The position numbers and the translations under genes are program-made. From Eopsaltria australis (Eukaryota > Chordata > Aves > Passeriformes > Petroicidae), in contig JAVTVJ010000076.1 in assembly GCA_034509425.1 (NCBI GenBank), positions 5,084,001 to 5,148,000 on the forward strand: a stretch of DNA of 64,000 bases. The letters run 5' to 3'. The notes beneath the pieces were generated by a model, which saw nothing but the letters and a program-made list of their open reading frames with translations, had not been told where the DNA came from and did not search any database. Below, one piece after another: positions 40,659-50,836 of the stretch; the first letter of the stretch is position 1, and the number at the start of each line of letters is the position of its first letter.

Positions 40659-41012
40659 CCTGATAAACTGAAGACAGTTCAGAGAAGAGCAGCAAAAATG
40701 ATAGAGGTAGTCAGGAGGGATTGATTTATAAAGAAAGATCTAAGTAACTAAATGGGTTTGTCTTAGCAGAGGAGATAGGATGACACACCACAACAATGAC
40801 ATGATGCAGGTGAAAGAAATTTCATAGTGCAGCGGACAGGGTGGTAACTAGGAGTAATGGGATGGAGTTGCAAGAGTAATTTTTTCACTGAATCTTTGTG
40901 CAAATATCCTGACAGGGAGATGTATTGGACTGTGGAATTGTGTCCCAAGGCATGCAGTTGAAGCCTTGTCACTTGAGTCATTTGATGCTAGAGATGACAA
41001 AATATTCACAAG
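40659..41012 (+). mobile_element. Ancient CR1 LINE 3' region, plus orientation
   Basis: Reads in order like the sense strand of an old CR1 tail: 'gttcagagaagagcagcaaaaatgatagagg', 'gtcttagcagaggagataggatgaca', 'actaggagtaatgggatggagttgca', 'ttcactgaatctttg', 'gatgtattggactgtggaattg' and 'cacttgagtcatttgatgctagagatgac'. The general CR1 pattern is '...agaagggc.acaaagatgat.gagg...' then 'gg.gataggacaaggagcaatgggttta.gttgca' then 'tgtggaatctcc'. Divergence is high, so this is older than the minus-strand CR1 copies nearby. Confidence 0.5.
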
Positions 41013-41068
41013 AAAGGGAACTACCTAGTTTTGCACTCCTCCATTACCAAGATCTCTATTTCTATAAT

Positions 41069-41650
41069 GCACTGCAGAGGGTTGACCCTGACTGGACGCC
41101 TGGTGCCCACCAAAGCCAATCTATCATGACCCTCCTCAGCTGAACAGAGGAGAGAAAATATTATGAAAAGCTTGTGGTTTAAGATAAAGATAGGGTGAGA
41201 TCACTCACCAGTTACCGTCATGGGTAAAACAGACTTGATTCTATATTAACAATCAAATCAGATTTAGATAATGAGAAATACAAGCTAAACATTAAAAACA
41301 CTTTTGCCCCACCCCTCCGTTCTTCCTGGGCTCAACTTCACTCCCAGTTGGGAGCTAGGTTAGGCTGCTGCTCCAGAGGCAGGGTGTGGAGCATTGCCTG
41401 TGGAGTGCCAGTGACTGTGGAGCAGGGCATTAACTCCCCAGAGCAAGGCCCCATCTGCCCCTTCTCTCACACACATGCACCCCAAAATGTCTTGAGGCAT
41501 CAATCTTTCTGGTCTCTCACAGTCTGTCTTGGCTGGCATTGGCTCTGTCAGACATGAGAGAAATTTCTAGCAGCTTCTTATAGAAGCCAGCCCTGTAGTC
41601 CTCCTATTACCAAAACCTGTCCACACAAACCCAATGCATTTACAATTATG
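41069..41650 (-). mobile_element. Solo LTR of an avian endogenous retrovirus (family B), reverse orientation
   Basis: Plus strand begins 'agggttgaccctgactggacg', then 'ctggtgcccaccaaagcc', 'gaacagaggagagaaaatatta', 'gatcactcaccagttaccgtcatgg' and 'caatcaaatcagatttagataatga'. It ends with 'attggctctgtcagacatgag', 'cagcttcttatagaagcca', 'taccaaaacctgtccacacaa' and 'acccaatgcatt'. This is the reverse complement of an abundant avian LTR, complete or nearly so, with edges approximate by about 20 bases. It is less decayed than the copy at 27510. No gag, pol or env sequence flanks it. Confidence 0.8.
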
Positions 41651-42260
41651 AATTCGCTGCAGGGGAAGCTCTGCTAGCAGTGGTAAGACAAATATCATTG
41701 TCAACAGCAAAGAACACAGGAATATAACAGCTACATTTATTTTTTTTTCTTTTGAAAATGTTTGCATTTCCAAGTTTGGCTGCACAAAGCTCTTCTTTAC
41801 ATTCACACATATAAGTGTGATTGAAAGCTGTGACAAAATGCTGATTTCAGACACACAGAGGAGGAAATATAGTAATTTTAAAACACAAACAAGAAGAAAG
41901 GTAAAGAGAGAAAGTATGACTCATGGGGGAAAATGACAATTTGCAAATTCAGCCAGCTCAAATGTTTAAATTTTCTGCCACTTGCATCAAGATCCAGTCC
42001 CTGATGTGGCTCAAGAAAGGTCTGTGAATTAATGTTTGCTTTCTCCTACACTGCTCTGGCTCTTCCACACATTCTGTGTTTGATAGTTCACAATAATCTG
42101 TCAATTTTTCTCTTTTCTCATTGCAGATTAAGTGTGTTATGTACTGTTGTGATCTGCTTGAACTGCATTTTGTAGGGTTTAAAGGACAGTCAATACCTTT
42201 GTGAGCAGTTATTTCATCCAATGACTATGCAATTCATCCCAAATTTGACTGCTGCACTCC
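41651..42260. other. Spacer between LTR and CR1, no gene seen
   Basis: AT-rich sequence with no recognised gene or repeat. A minus-strand frame at 41958-42221 (87 codons) shows no known motif. Confidence 0.5.
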
Positions 42261-43925
42261 ACAGAATCACAGGATTACAGAATCAACAAGCTTGGAAAAG
42301 ATGTCCAATATCATCAAGCACAAACCATTATTGAACACCAACATGTGAACTACACCATGGTACTGTCACATCCAATCTTTCCTTAAATACCTCCAAGGAC
42401 AGTGACTTGACCATCTCCATGGGCAGTCCATTCCAATACCTAATCCCTATTCTGTGAAGAAATTATTCCTAATGTCCAACCTGAACCTCCTCTGTCACAG
42501 ATACAAGTATTTCCTCTTGTCCTGCTGCTGATTGCCTGGGAGAAGAGACCAAACCTCACTGGTTACAGCCTCCTTTCAGGCAGTTGTAGAGAGCAAGGTC
42601 CCCCCTGAGCCTCCTTTTCTCCACACTAAACATCCCCAGCTCCCTCCCTCAGCCGTCCCTCATCAGACTTGTGCTCCAGACCCTTCATGTTCTCTAGCCA
42701 TGCTCCAGCACCTCAATATCCTTCCTGTCCTGTCCAGAACTGGACACAGCACTCAAAGTGTGGCCTCACCAGTGCCAGGTGTAGCAGAGAGAATCACTTT
42801 TCTAATCCTGCTGGCCACACTATTGCTGATACAGGTCAGGATGCCATTGGCCTTCTTGGTTGTGCGGGGACCCTGTTGGATCATATTCAGCTGGCTGTTG
42901 ACCAGCACCCCCAGGTCCTTTTCCACGGAGAAACTTTCCAGCCACTGTTCCCCCAGCCTGTAGAACTACCTGGGATTATTGTAGCCAAAGAACAGGACTT
43001 GGCACTTAGTCTTTTTGAAGCTCACACAGTTGACCTCAGCCCACTGATCCAGCTTGTCCAGATCCCTCTGCAGAGCCTTCCTGCCTTCCAGAAGATCAAC
43101 ACTCCAACCCAACTTAGTGTAATCCATGAATTTGTTAATGGTGGATTCAATCTCCTCATCCAGATCACCAATAAAGATATTAAACAGGACTAGGGTGTAC
43201 CCTGCAAGACACCACAAGTAACTGGCTGCCAACTGGATGTGGTACCATTCACCTCCACTCTCTGGGCACAACCACTTCTTAACACAGCACAGAGTGCACC
43301 TGTCCAAGCCACAGGCTGCCAGCTTTTCCAGGAGGATGCTGTGAGATATGGTGCCAAAGGCTTTGTTGAAGTCCAGATAAACTACCTCCAAAGCCTTTCC
43401 CTTATCCACCAGGTGGGTCATCTGGTCAGAAAAGGAGATCAGATTGATTAGGCAAGACCTGCTGTTCCTAAATCCATGCTGGCTGGGTCTGATCCCTTGA
43501 TTGTCCTATACGTGCCATGTGGTTGCATTCAAGATGATCTGCTCCATAACATTGTTGGGCACTGAGGCCAGGCTGACAGGCTGTAGTTCCCTCAGTCCCT
43601 CTTCCAGCCCTTTTTGTGGATGGGTTTCACACTGGCCAACCTCCAGTCATCTGGGACATCCCCGGTTAGCCAGGAATGATGATAAATGATGGAGAGCACC
43701 CTAGAGAGCTCTTCCACCAGCTCCCTCTACCCTTGGATGAATCCCCTCTGGCTCTGTGTTTGACTTTTTAGTGTCAAAGCGTCTCATCAGGACACTTACT
43801 ACTTCCTCCTGGATTACAGAGGGTCCATTCAGCTCCCTGTCCCTGTCTACCAGGTCAGGAGGCCAGCTGTCCTGAGGATAACTGGTCTTGTTCTTGAAGA
43901 CTGAAGCAATTCTCCTCCCTTATCT
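42261..43925 (-). mobile_element. CR1 LINE, about 1.7 kb, 5'-truncated
   Basis: Starts on the plus strand with 'acagaatcacaggattacag' and continues with 'gcttggaaaagatgtcc', 'ccaaggacagtgacttgacc', 'cagtccattccaatacctaatc', 'ctggacacagcactcaaagtgtgg', 'ttggcacttagt', 'ctccaggtccttttcc' and 'aaatccatgctggctgggtctga', all reverse-complement CR1 strings. It is the longest LINE copy in the window and contains the C-terminal half of the reverse transcriptase. Its GC content exceeds its surroundings. It lies about 0.6 kb from the reverse LTR at 41069-41650, with the same orientation. Confidence 0.92.
42966..43421 (-). pseudogene. CR1 ORF2 reverse-transcriptase fragment, inactive
   Basis: A 151-codon minus-strand frame. 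Residues 13-22 read [10 protein letters not shown], matching the LINE reverse-transcriptase motif A (YLDFxKAF), then a block like [17 protein letters not shown] (26-44), [14 protein letters not shown] (79-92), and a motif-C region FMDYTKLG (98-105) followed by [20 protein letters not shown]. Intact copies normally have FADDTKLG at motif C, so the second catalytic Asp is Tyr here. The usual PQGS block before LFNIF is also missing or scrambled. It is therefore a non-functional retrotransposon remnant, with sequence before residue 1 lost to stops or frameshifts. Confidence 0.85.
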
Positions 43926-46020
43926 ATTTTGCACAAGATTTTGCTTTCAGCTCACCCCTAGAGATTTTGTACACGTAAAAGTGGATATCAAAACTTAAAG
44001 GATCCCATAGCAGTGACCTCAGCAGCCTCTCTGAATCAGGTTTTTATTCAGGTTTGCAGCCACAAATCCATAAATGTATTTGAAGCCTCGTATTCTGCTG
44101 AACTGTGTGGACTTGAGTCTCCACTGCATCTTTGGGAACCTGAGTCCTAGGCTGTGTACAGATTTCCTGCAACAGGTGTTTAGGTCTGTGAGCACTAGCA
44201 CTCAAGAGAAAATAATTCAATTCAAGTTCTTGGTTTTCAAAGACTGACAGACTCTGGCTTGTTTTCCAGCTATTGAGGCAATTGGCTGTGAACTTGAGTT
44301 AATTATCTGTAGAAGACAGTTACAGAATCATCTCTTTCTCATGACTGGAGGTTGACTAGCAATCCCTGATGAGAGGTCAGTTTTTCATTACTATATTAAA
44401 CATAACTGTGGTAATGTTAAAATTGGCATTTGAATAAAAGAAGGAGAAACTTATTTTGGCTATCTCTTCCATCAAAATTGTAGTGGGTGCATGTTACTCA
44501 AAAAAACTTTAGAGATGTAAAAGCAGTCTTAAAATACTTTGAAAAATCAATGTTTTTGGTGTTTGCTTCTTGCTTCTGCACTGTTCAAGGCTGTTTTATA
44601 TCCAGAAAACTGAAATAGTGTCATTTTTAGAATGATTAATTAAACACATGATGTGTGAAACGTGTAATTTTATTTTGAATAACTAGTTAGGTGAGAGATT
44701 TAGTACTAAAGGGCACCTTTTTCATATAATGTCTTGAATCTCTTGCTCATATCTAGACAAAAGAAGCAACATCAGAGAAGATGAAGGCTAATGAAGACTA
44801 AAAACAATGGGTTTTGAAATATACAATAAAGTAGAAAAATAATTTCTGATGAGCAGAAGTCACTAAGAGACACAGGGGAGGGGTAAAGGAGGGGAACTGT
44901 AGTGCATTCAGTGCTGAAATGATCTGATCTTGAAAAGGTTTAAGTGAAAAATGAAAGAGCTTTGTGGAAACCAATTTAAGAGGCTATTGTTTACAAAGGT
45001 CCCAAATTATTCTTAACTCCAAATTACCTTCAAGTAGGCACGTATTTCTTCTTCTCCTTTATGAGGCTGCCAAAATTCAGTATTCTAGCCTGCTTCTAAC
45101 CTTCCCCACGAGACTCATTCCAATCCTCCTTGGAAGTCTTAAGAGTGGCTGGACTGCTGAAATGCTTGGCACTTTCATGAAGATGATTGAATAAGAAACC
45201 TCTACAATAAGAAAGAAATAGGTGGGGGGAGGACAGCTGTGATTTTTTTTTCCATTCTTTTCCAGAAAATGTGGTGAGCTTGAGGTATGGTGTTTAAGTG
45301 TAGCAAGTTTATCTTTAAAAGAACAGGTCTGTGCCACACAGAACAACACACTTCTGAAGATGCACTCTTCTTTAGCCACTTTAATGCAGAGATTAAATGT
45401 TGTGGTTGGCAAATTAACACAATCACATTTAAAATGTGAGTAGGGAAGTGTCTGTTTTTGTTGGCAAAAATGGGAAGCAGAGGAAATACATTTATGGAAA
45501 AACTGTGAATGATCTTGAAAGAAATTGTTTTGAAAATTAAGCCTCACTGTACAACAACAAGGTCATGCAGGGTTAAGTTAAAAATAACGCAAAACCATCT
45601 TAACATACATAGAAGATGGACTTTTCATGGTTTGATCTATAGCTTAAAAATCAGACACAAAGAAATGCCCATGTCACTCATTAAATGATATATTGCTTTT
45701 TCCAGAGCTTCTGTCTTTGATCATGGTACCTCAGAACTATCCTGGATACCAGGACCATCAGCCAAGCTGTAAAGTGGGAATATGGCAGTGAATGGAGGGA
45801 CATTATTTTGGAAGTAAGATTCTTTGGTTTAGGTTCTGATCCAGAGAGTGTTAGATTGTTTATATAAAATATAAAAGGATCAAGAGAAGAGTGGTTAATT
45901 CATTCCCTACCCTCTTGACCCCCTGCAGTTCAGACAATTGATTCCTTCTCAGAGAGAGGAATGAGTCCTGAACACTTAGATTTACTACCCTTGTTACTAC
46001 TGCTGGATTTATTGGCTCTT
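43926..46020. other. Unique non-coding sequence, no gene seen
   Basis: AT-rich sequence with no recognised gene. The 156-codon minus-strand frame at 45077-45547 overlaps two other frames and has no recognisable domain, initiator context or exon boundaries. Confidence 0.5.
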
Positions 46021-46498
46021 TGTCCTGGTTTTGGCTAGTATAGAGTTCAGTTTCTTCATAGTAGGTGTCATGAGGCCGTGTTTTGGATCCGTGTTGAAAT
46101 CAGTGTTGGGGAGGGGACATAGCTGGAACAGCTGACCCCAAAGAACTAACAAATGGAATATTCCAGGAAATATGGTGTTATGCTCAACATACAAAGCTGG
46201 AGGAAGAAGGAAGAGGGACACAATTGGTGTGACAACATTTGTCTTTCCAAGTCAGAGATGTGATGGAGTCCTGCTGTCCCAGGAATGGCAGAACACTTGC
46301 CTGCCCATGGGAAAGGGTGAATATATGAATTTTGCTTTGCTTCTGTGAGTGGTTTTTCTTTACCAATTAAACTGTCTTTACCACAACCCATAAATTTTCT
46401 CACTCTTACTCTTCTGGTTCTCTCCCCCATCCCACTGGAGGGAAGTGAGAGAGTGGCTGCATGGGGCTGAGTTGCCAGCTGGGGGCTAAACCACAACA
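46021..46498 (+). mobile_element. Solo LTR of an avian endogenous retrovirus (family A), complete ends
   Basis: Begins 'tgtcctggttttggctagta' and ends '...gctgggggctaaaccacaaca', so it has the expected TG...CA termini. Internal landmarks are 'gtgttttggatcc', 'agctggaacagctgacccc', 'atggtgttatgctcaacat', 'aaactgtctttaccacaaccca' and 'tctcccccatcccactggag'. The flanking five bases are CTCTT on the left and GTCTT on the right, a 4-of-5 match that may be a decayed target-site duplication. No retroviral genes remain, which is consistent with LTR-LTR recombination. It lies 2.4 kb upstream of the candidate exon at 48903 and in the same orientation. Confidence 0.85.
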
Positions 46499-48902
46499 GT
46501 CTTCAAGTTTAGGAATTCCTTCACCATGCTTCTTAGGGTAGACAAAGTCTTATTTCTTTCCCTTAACTTCCTCATGTTCCAAAAGATTTACAACCAGCTC
46601 AATAATTCTTGCTGTCTTTTATTTATCTGAGTGGAGCCCTGGAGATCAGTCCCTTGCTGATTAGAATGACTGAATATGTGCTTCAGCTTAAATCAGGTGA
46701 TAAATTCATATGGCATATTTCCTCCAGGGATTTATATATGGGCCATAGCCTCAGGAGGCAAAGTTGAAGGGCGTACACCACCTTATGACACCTGAAGATA
46801 TTGGTCCACCTGAAAGCAGTTCCTAATTCATGACCCTCTGAGAAGCGCTCTGAAATGAGCAGGAAAATTCTGGCAAAAGAAAAATTACTTTATGGCAACT
46901 TTTCTAGGCTTGATGTTGTGTGACATGCACAAGTAGTGCTATTCTATTATTTTCTAGAAGTTTTCTTCTCTTAATTTCTTTGCAAATTAACCAAGAATCA
47001 TTTAAAATTAAAGTTTTTCTCCCTTCAAGCTGTTAAAAAGTGATATGGGAATACAACAGTGCTAGAATTTTCACACTGCTATGGACGCTTTAAGTTTTCA
47101 TTAAAAAGTTGATGTTCCCACTGCCTCCAGCCAAAATTCTAAACAAAATTAAAGCAGCACCATTCATACTGCTATAGGAAAGGCTGTTTTTGTATCAATT
47201 TCCTACCTGTTGTTGTAAATATTCATTTTGGGTTGAAACTTGGTACAAAGTGCATACTGTTGCCCTTAGAATGATTATTTCTTTGTATTTTTGTCTCATA
47301 GTCTGTTTGGTTTCTTTTGGAAGCAAATATTTTACCAATATACAACACTGGCTGTAAAAGTGTTACTTGCTTCTGCACCCATTGTTTCCCAAAAGCATTA
47401 CATGTACTTCTTTATTCCATGGAAAGGGAGAGAAGTTCTGTATTATCTTATTGTGGCGACTTATTTGGAGTGGAATTTGTTGCACATAGCTGTGTAAAAA
47501 TTAAGAATGTCTCTGACCTTCTATGAGTAGGCTCCCTCTGGAATCAGTCACCCTCTTCAACCACCTAGTCATTCATAGACTTTGCCTTCTTTTTAGAGTT
47601 TTCTTCTCTCACCCTAAAAATTGCCTTGATTTTCTTCCAAGACTGGCCATTAATTTGTTACTCAGCAGCAACATTGTCTGCTCCAGGGCTTGCCTCACCA
47701 TGCATCATTCAACTAGAACTCAAGGCTGGGTTTTTGCACAGGTTTCTTACACAGATCATGCAAGTCTCAAGTGTAACATAGTGGTGTTGGCACCAGGTAG
47801 CAACAAGAAGACATCAGCCCATGTCCAAAGAATCTGAGCCAAAATTCCCCTTTTGTGTATATGCTAATGGTTTTAATTTTCCTTTTGCACAACTATCATT
47901 CAGTTCTTAGTCACCTACTTATATTCCAGACACATATGCTCAGACTCCAATGAAAAGCAGCATACTGAATTTTATTTATGCAATAGATATACTCTGAATG
48001 GTTTTGATAAGTTGCATAACTGATAATATTCCCTTTGTAGACCTTTTTGAGTTATTTGATGGATTACAGCTTTGCTCATTTCTCTTTTAATTTTTAACAC
48101 TGTCAAGCTCCCCTCTTTTTCACTTGCATAGTCATGATGCTTAGATGTCTTCTTTTCCTGGGCCTAGAAAACCCTGGTTTAACCTCAAACCATGAAATAT
48201 ACATGGACACTAGAAGATTAATTTAGACTAGCTGCGCAGTTTTAGATCTCTACAGTTATATGAATTTAATTCCAACATCTCCTCATTCTGCTTACCTTCC
48301 CACTGAGAACAGCAGGTAAAAGCAAGACTATCTCACACAGACGAGGAGTTTTACTCAAATGTCTTCTTTATTCAGCAGTCTTTGGGGAATGCCTGGATGG
48401 AAGGCTGCCTGGGAGCTTGGTCCTGGCTGGAAAGGAGTGCATAAGTACAGTATTTGCTAACTTAAGATAAGGATTAAGTCCTATTCCACACTGTCTTCTT
48501 TCAATGTGCATATTTCTTTGTGAAATATTTGAAAATAGTATCTGGTTCTTCTTAATAATGTGATATAGTTAGTAATTGCTATCAGAAATAAATATTTTTC
48601 TAAGAAACTACACTGCAAATAAACACAATGTTGGGCAAGTTTACTTTTCACTTCTCTTTTACAAAGTGCAAGATCATTCTCTCCCAAAATGCTGATAAAC
48701 TCAGAGCAAAATTAGAACGGCTATATGAAGTAGTTTTGAAGTGTGTTGGAGTCTATCTAATCCCTTTTTTGTGGAAACAATCAGGAACAAAAGAGGGTTT
48801 TGAAATGTGTGGAAGAAACATATTTTCTTTTCTATGAATAAAAGAATTTTTTTGCTTTTCTTTGACAATGATAACATCCTAGTCATTTTTTTTGTCTTGC
48901 AG
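46499..48902. other. Unique non-coding sequence, possible repeat edge near 48.3-48.4 kb
   Basis: No gene recognised. At 48320-48440 the minus strand reads an AATAAA followed within about 40 bases by a GT-rich 'gtctgtgtgag', an arrangement typical of an LTR R region or a poly(A) site, but no LTR family was recognised. Confidence 0.45.
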
Positions 48903-48982
48903 TTAAAAACATCATCTGAGATTACAGTAAAAAGACAGCAACAAAATGATTAGCTTCTTTTGTGGCTGGTTGAACAGAGAAG
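48903..48982 (+). CDS. Candidate exon with initiator ATG (unidentified protein, N-terminus)
   Basis: Upstream is a strong acceptor: 'tcattttttttgtcttgcag' ending at 48902. Downstream the exon ends 'gagaag' at 48982 and is followed by the donor 'gtatga'. The exon is 80 bases. An ATG at 48946 has A at -3, and the first in-frame codon pair upstream includes a TAA at 48928, so translation would start here with 43 bases of 5' untranslated sequence in the exon. It encodes MISFFCGWLNRE and leaves one base (G), which joins in phase to the candidate exon at 63538. I do not recognise the protein. An upstream untranslated exon and promoter would have to lie further left. A chance arrangement or a non-coding transcript is possible. 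Confidence 0.35.
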
Positions 48983-50293
48983 GTATGAACAGAATTTTTT
49001 ATTTGCCTCTATGTCATTAATGAAAGACTAGTGAAATTAATTCATGCTCTTCTAAAAAGAAAATGTTGTGTTTATGACTGATTTTATTAATTTTGCAGAA
49101 ATATATGAATTGATTAATTTGATTTAGTTTCGGTGTGAGTGTGTGGGTGTATATATTTCATCACGTAAGTTCCATCACAAAAGGTTTTCATTTTAAAAAG
49201 AAGATACTGGTTTATAAATGACAGTGCTTGGTTACAAATTATCTGGATACATCACAGTAAAGTAAAGGTAGAATCCATCTTGCAGCTTCCTTGAACAGGT
49301 TTCCTTATAACTTGAAGCAAATTAATTGTGAGATTCATTTAGTGGTGGGTTTCATTTAATCTCACTTTCTAGTCTGAAAATTAAGCATTCAATCTAATCT
49401 GTTAATCTGTCCTACCTCACTTATTACTGGAGACAGGCTAGTTCTACAAATTACAGTTTGGGATATCCTGAAGTGGTTAAGAAAAAGCTCACTCTGAATG
49501 GTAATCCCCAGCCCTCTGCCTCTGCTCTGCCTGCACATCATTCATCATTCACAATGTTATATATTTAAGATCTGATAGCTCTTTTCGGTGTTCATAAAGT
49601 AGAGTCAGTATAACAAAGTCCTATCTTGGGCCTGAATACCCTGCAAACTTGCTGGAATAGGCAAGCCTAGACACACTCTGCTTGGAAAAAGTCTTGCAGG
49701 TTTCTTCAGGGTTAGCTTTGATTCCCAGCTGCTGCCATGTGATTTCCATTGTTCAAGACCTTGCTCTTTCTCTCTCCTCTAGCATGCACACAAACACTTT
49801 GCTCTTTCTACTGACTTGCTATGTAAAAACATATCTGTTTTATACACAGATATGTATTAGTGATCTTTCTGAATTTGGCCAGCTGACTGTGAACTGAATC
49901 AAGGGCAGCAGTGGGTATGGAGAGCAAAAGTGGTGCATTTCACTTGAGCAAAAGCAGGTATCTCCAGTCTATCTGAACTAATCACCCCAGGCTCTCTTTG
50001 TAGGCAGTGAAGACAGATTGTCCATTTTACTGTTCAATTTATCTAATCCTGAAGGAGCCATAAAAAGTCATATGAATCTCATTTTGAATGTAACTGTCTC
50101 TCTGCTGACTACACAGAGATCTTTGGCCAATGAGCTCAGATGTGAATGTCTATACTGAATTTGTCTAGTTTGGGTCAGATATATACACTTCCAAAAAAAC
50201 CTGCGTAGGCAATCCTGACAAGTCAGAGTGCAGGTCACATATGTAAAAGGCCTCCATAGGGACCCTGGATGATTAGCTTTAGGTTTATTGCTC
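48983..50293. other. Non-coding sequence, possible intron
   Basis: AT-rich and without recognised genes or repeats. If the two candidate exons are real, this is the start of a 14.6-kb intron. Confidence 0.4.
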
Positions 50294-50836
50294 TGATTTA
50301 ACACCAGCCAGCAGCCAAGCCCCACACAGCTGCTCACTCCCCCACTAACAGGATAGGGGAGAGTATTGGAAGGGTAAAAGCCAGAAAACTCATGTGTTCA
50401 CATAAAGACTGTTCAACAGAGAAGGCAAAAGCCTTTGCACACAAGCAAAGCAAAACAGGGAATTTATTCAGTGCTTCCCAAGGGCAGGCAGGTGATCAGC
50501 CATCTCCAGTAGACCAGGGCCCCATCACATATGGTGGCTACTTTGGTAGAAAAATGTCATCACTTCAAACTTCCTCCCCTTCCTTCTTTCCCCCAGCTCT
50601 ATATACTGAGCATGATGCCATATGGTCTGGAATTTTCCTTTGGGCAGTTTGGGTCATCTGTTCTGGCTGTGTCTTGTCTCAACCTCCCATGAACTCCCAA
50701 CTTCTTCACCAGTGTGGCAGTATGGAAATCAGAAGTGGCTTTGGCTGTGTAAGCCCTGCTCAGGATTGACTAAAACACCTCTGTAATATATACCCCACTG
50801 TGAAGAAAATTTACTCTACCCCAGCCTAAACCAGCA
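50294..50836 (-). mobile_element. Solo LTR of an avian endogenous retrovirus (family A), reverse orientation
   Basis: Plus strand starts 'tgatttaacaccagccagc'. It continues with 'cactcccccactaacagga', 'gggtaaaagccagaaaactc', 'caaagcaaaacagggaattta', 'gggcaggcaggtgatcagcc', 'tctatatactgagcatgatg', 'ccatatggtctggaattttcc', 'ggcagtttgggtcatctgttc' and 'gtgaagaaaatttactctac', and ends 'cccagcctaaaccagca'. This is the reverse complement of the family at 46021. It is nearly full length, retains TG...CA termini, and has no flanking retroviral genes. Together with the copy at 46021 it forms an inverted pair separated by 3.8 kb. The plus-strand 125-codon frame 50392-50769 is antisense within it. Confidence 0.85.

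Noticed and set aside
45077..45547. 156-codon minus-strand frame
   Set aside because: No recognised motif, biased to Cys/Phe/Ser as AT-rich chance frames often are, and overlapped by another frame.
46021..50836. A provirus bounded by the two family-A LTRs
   Set aside because: The LTRs are in opposite orientation and the 3.8 kb between them carries no retroviral coding sequence, so they are separate solo LTRs.
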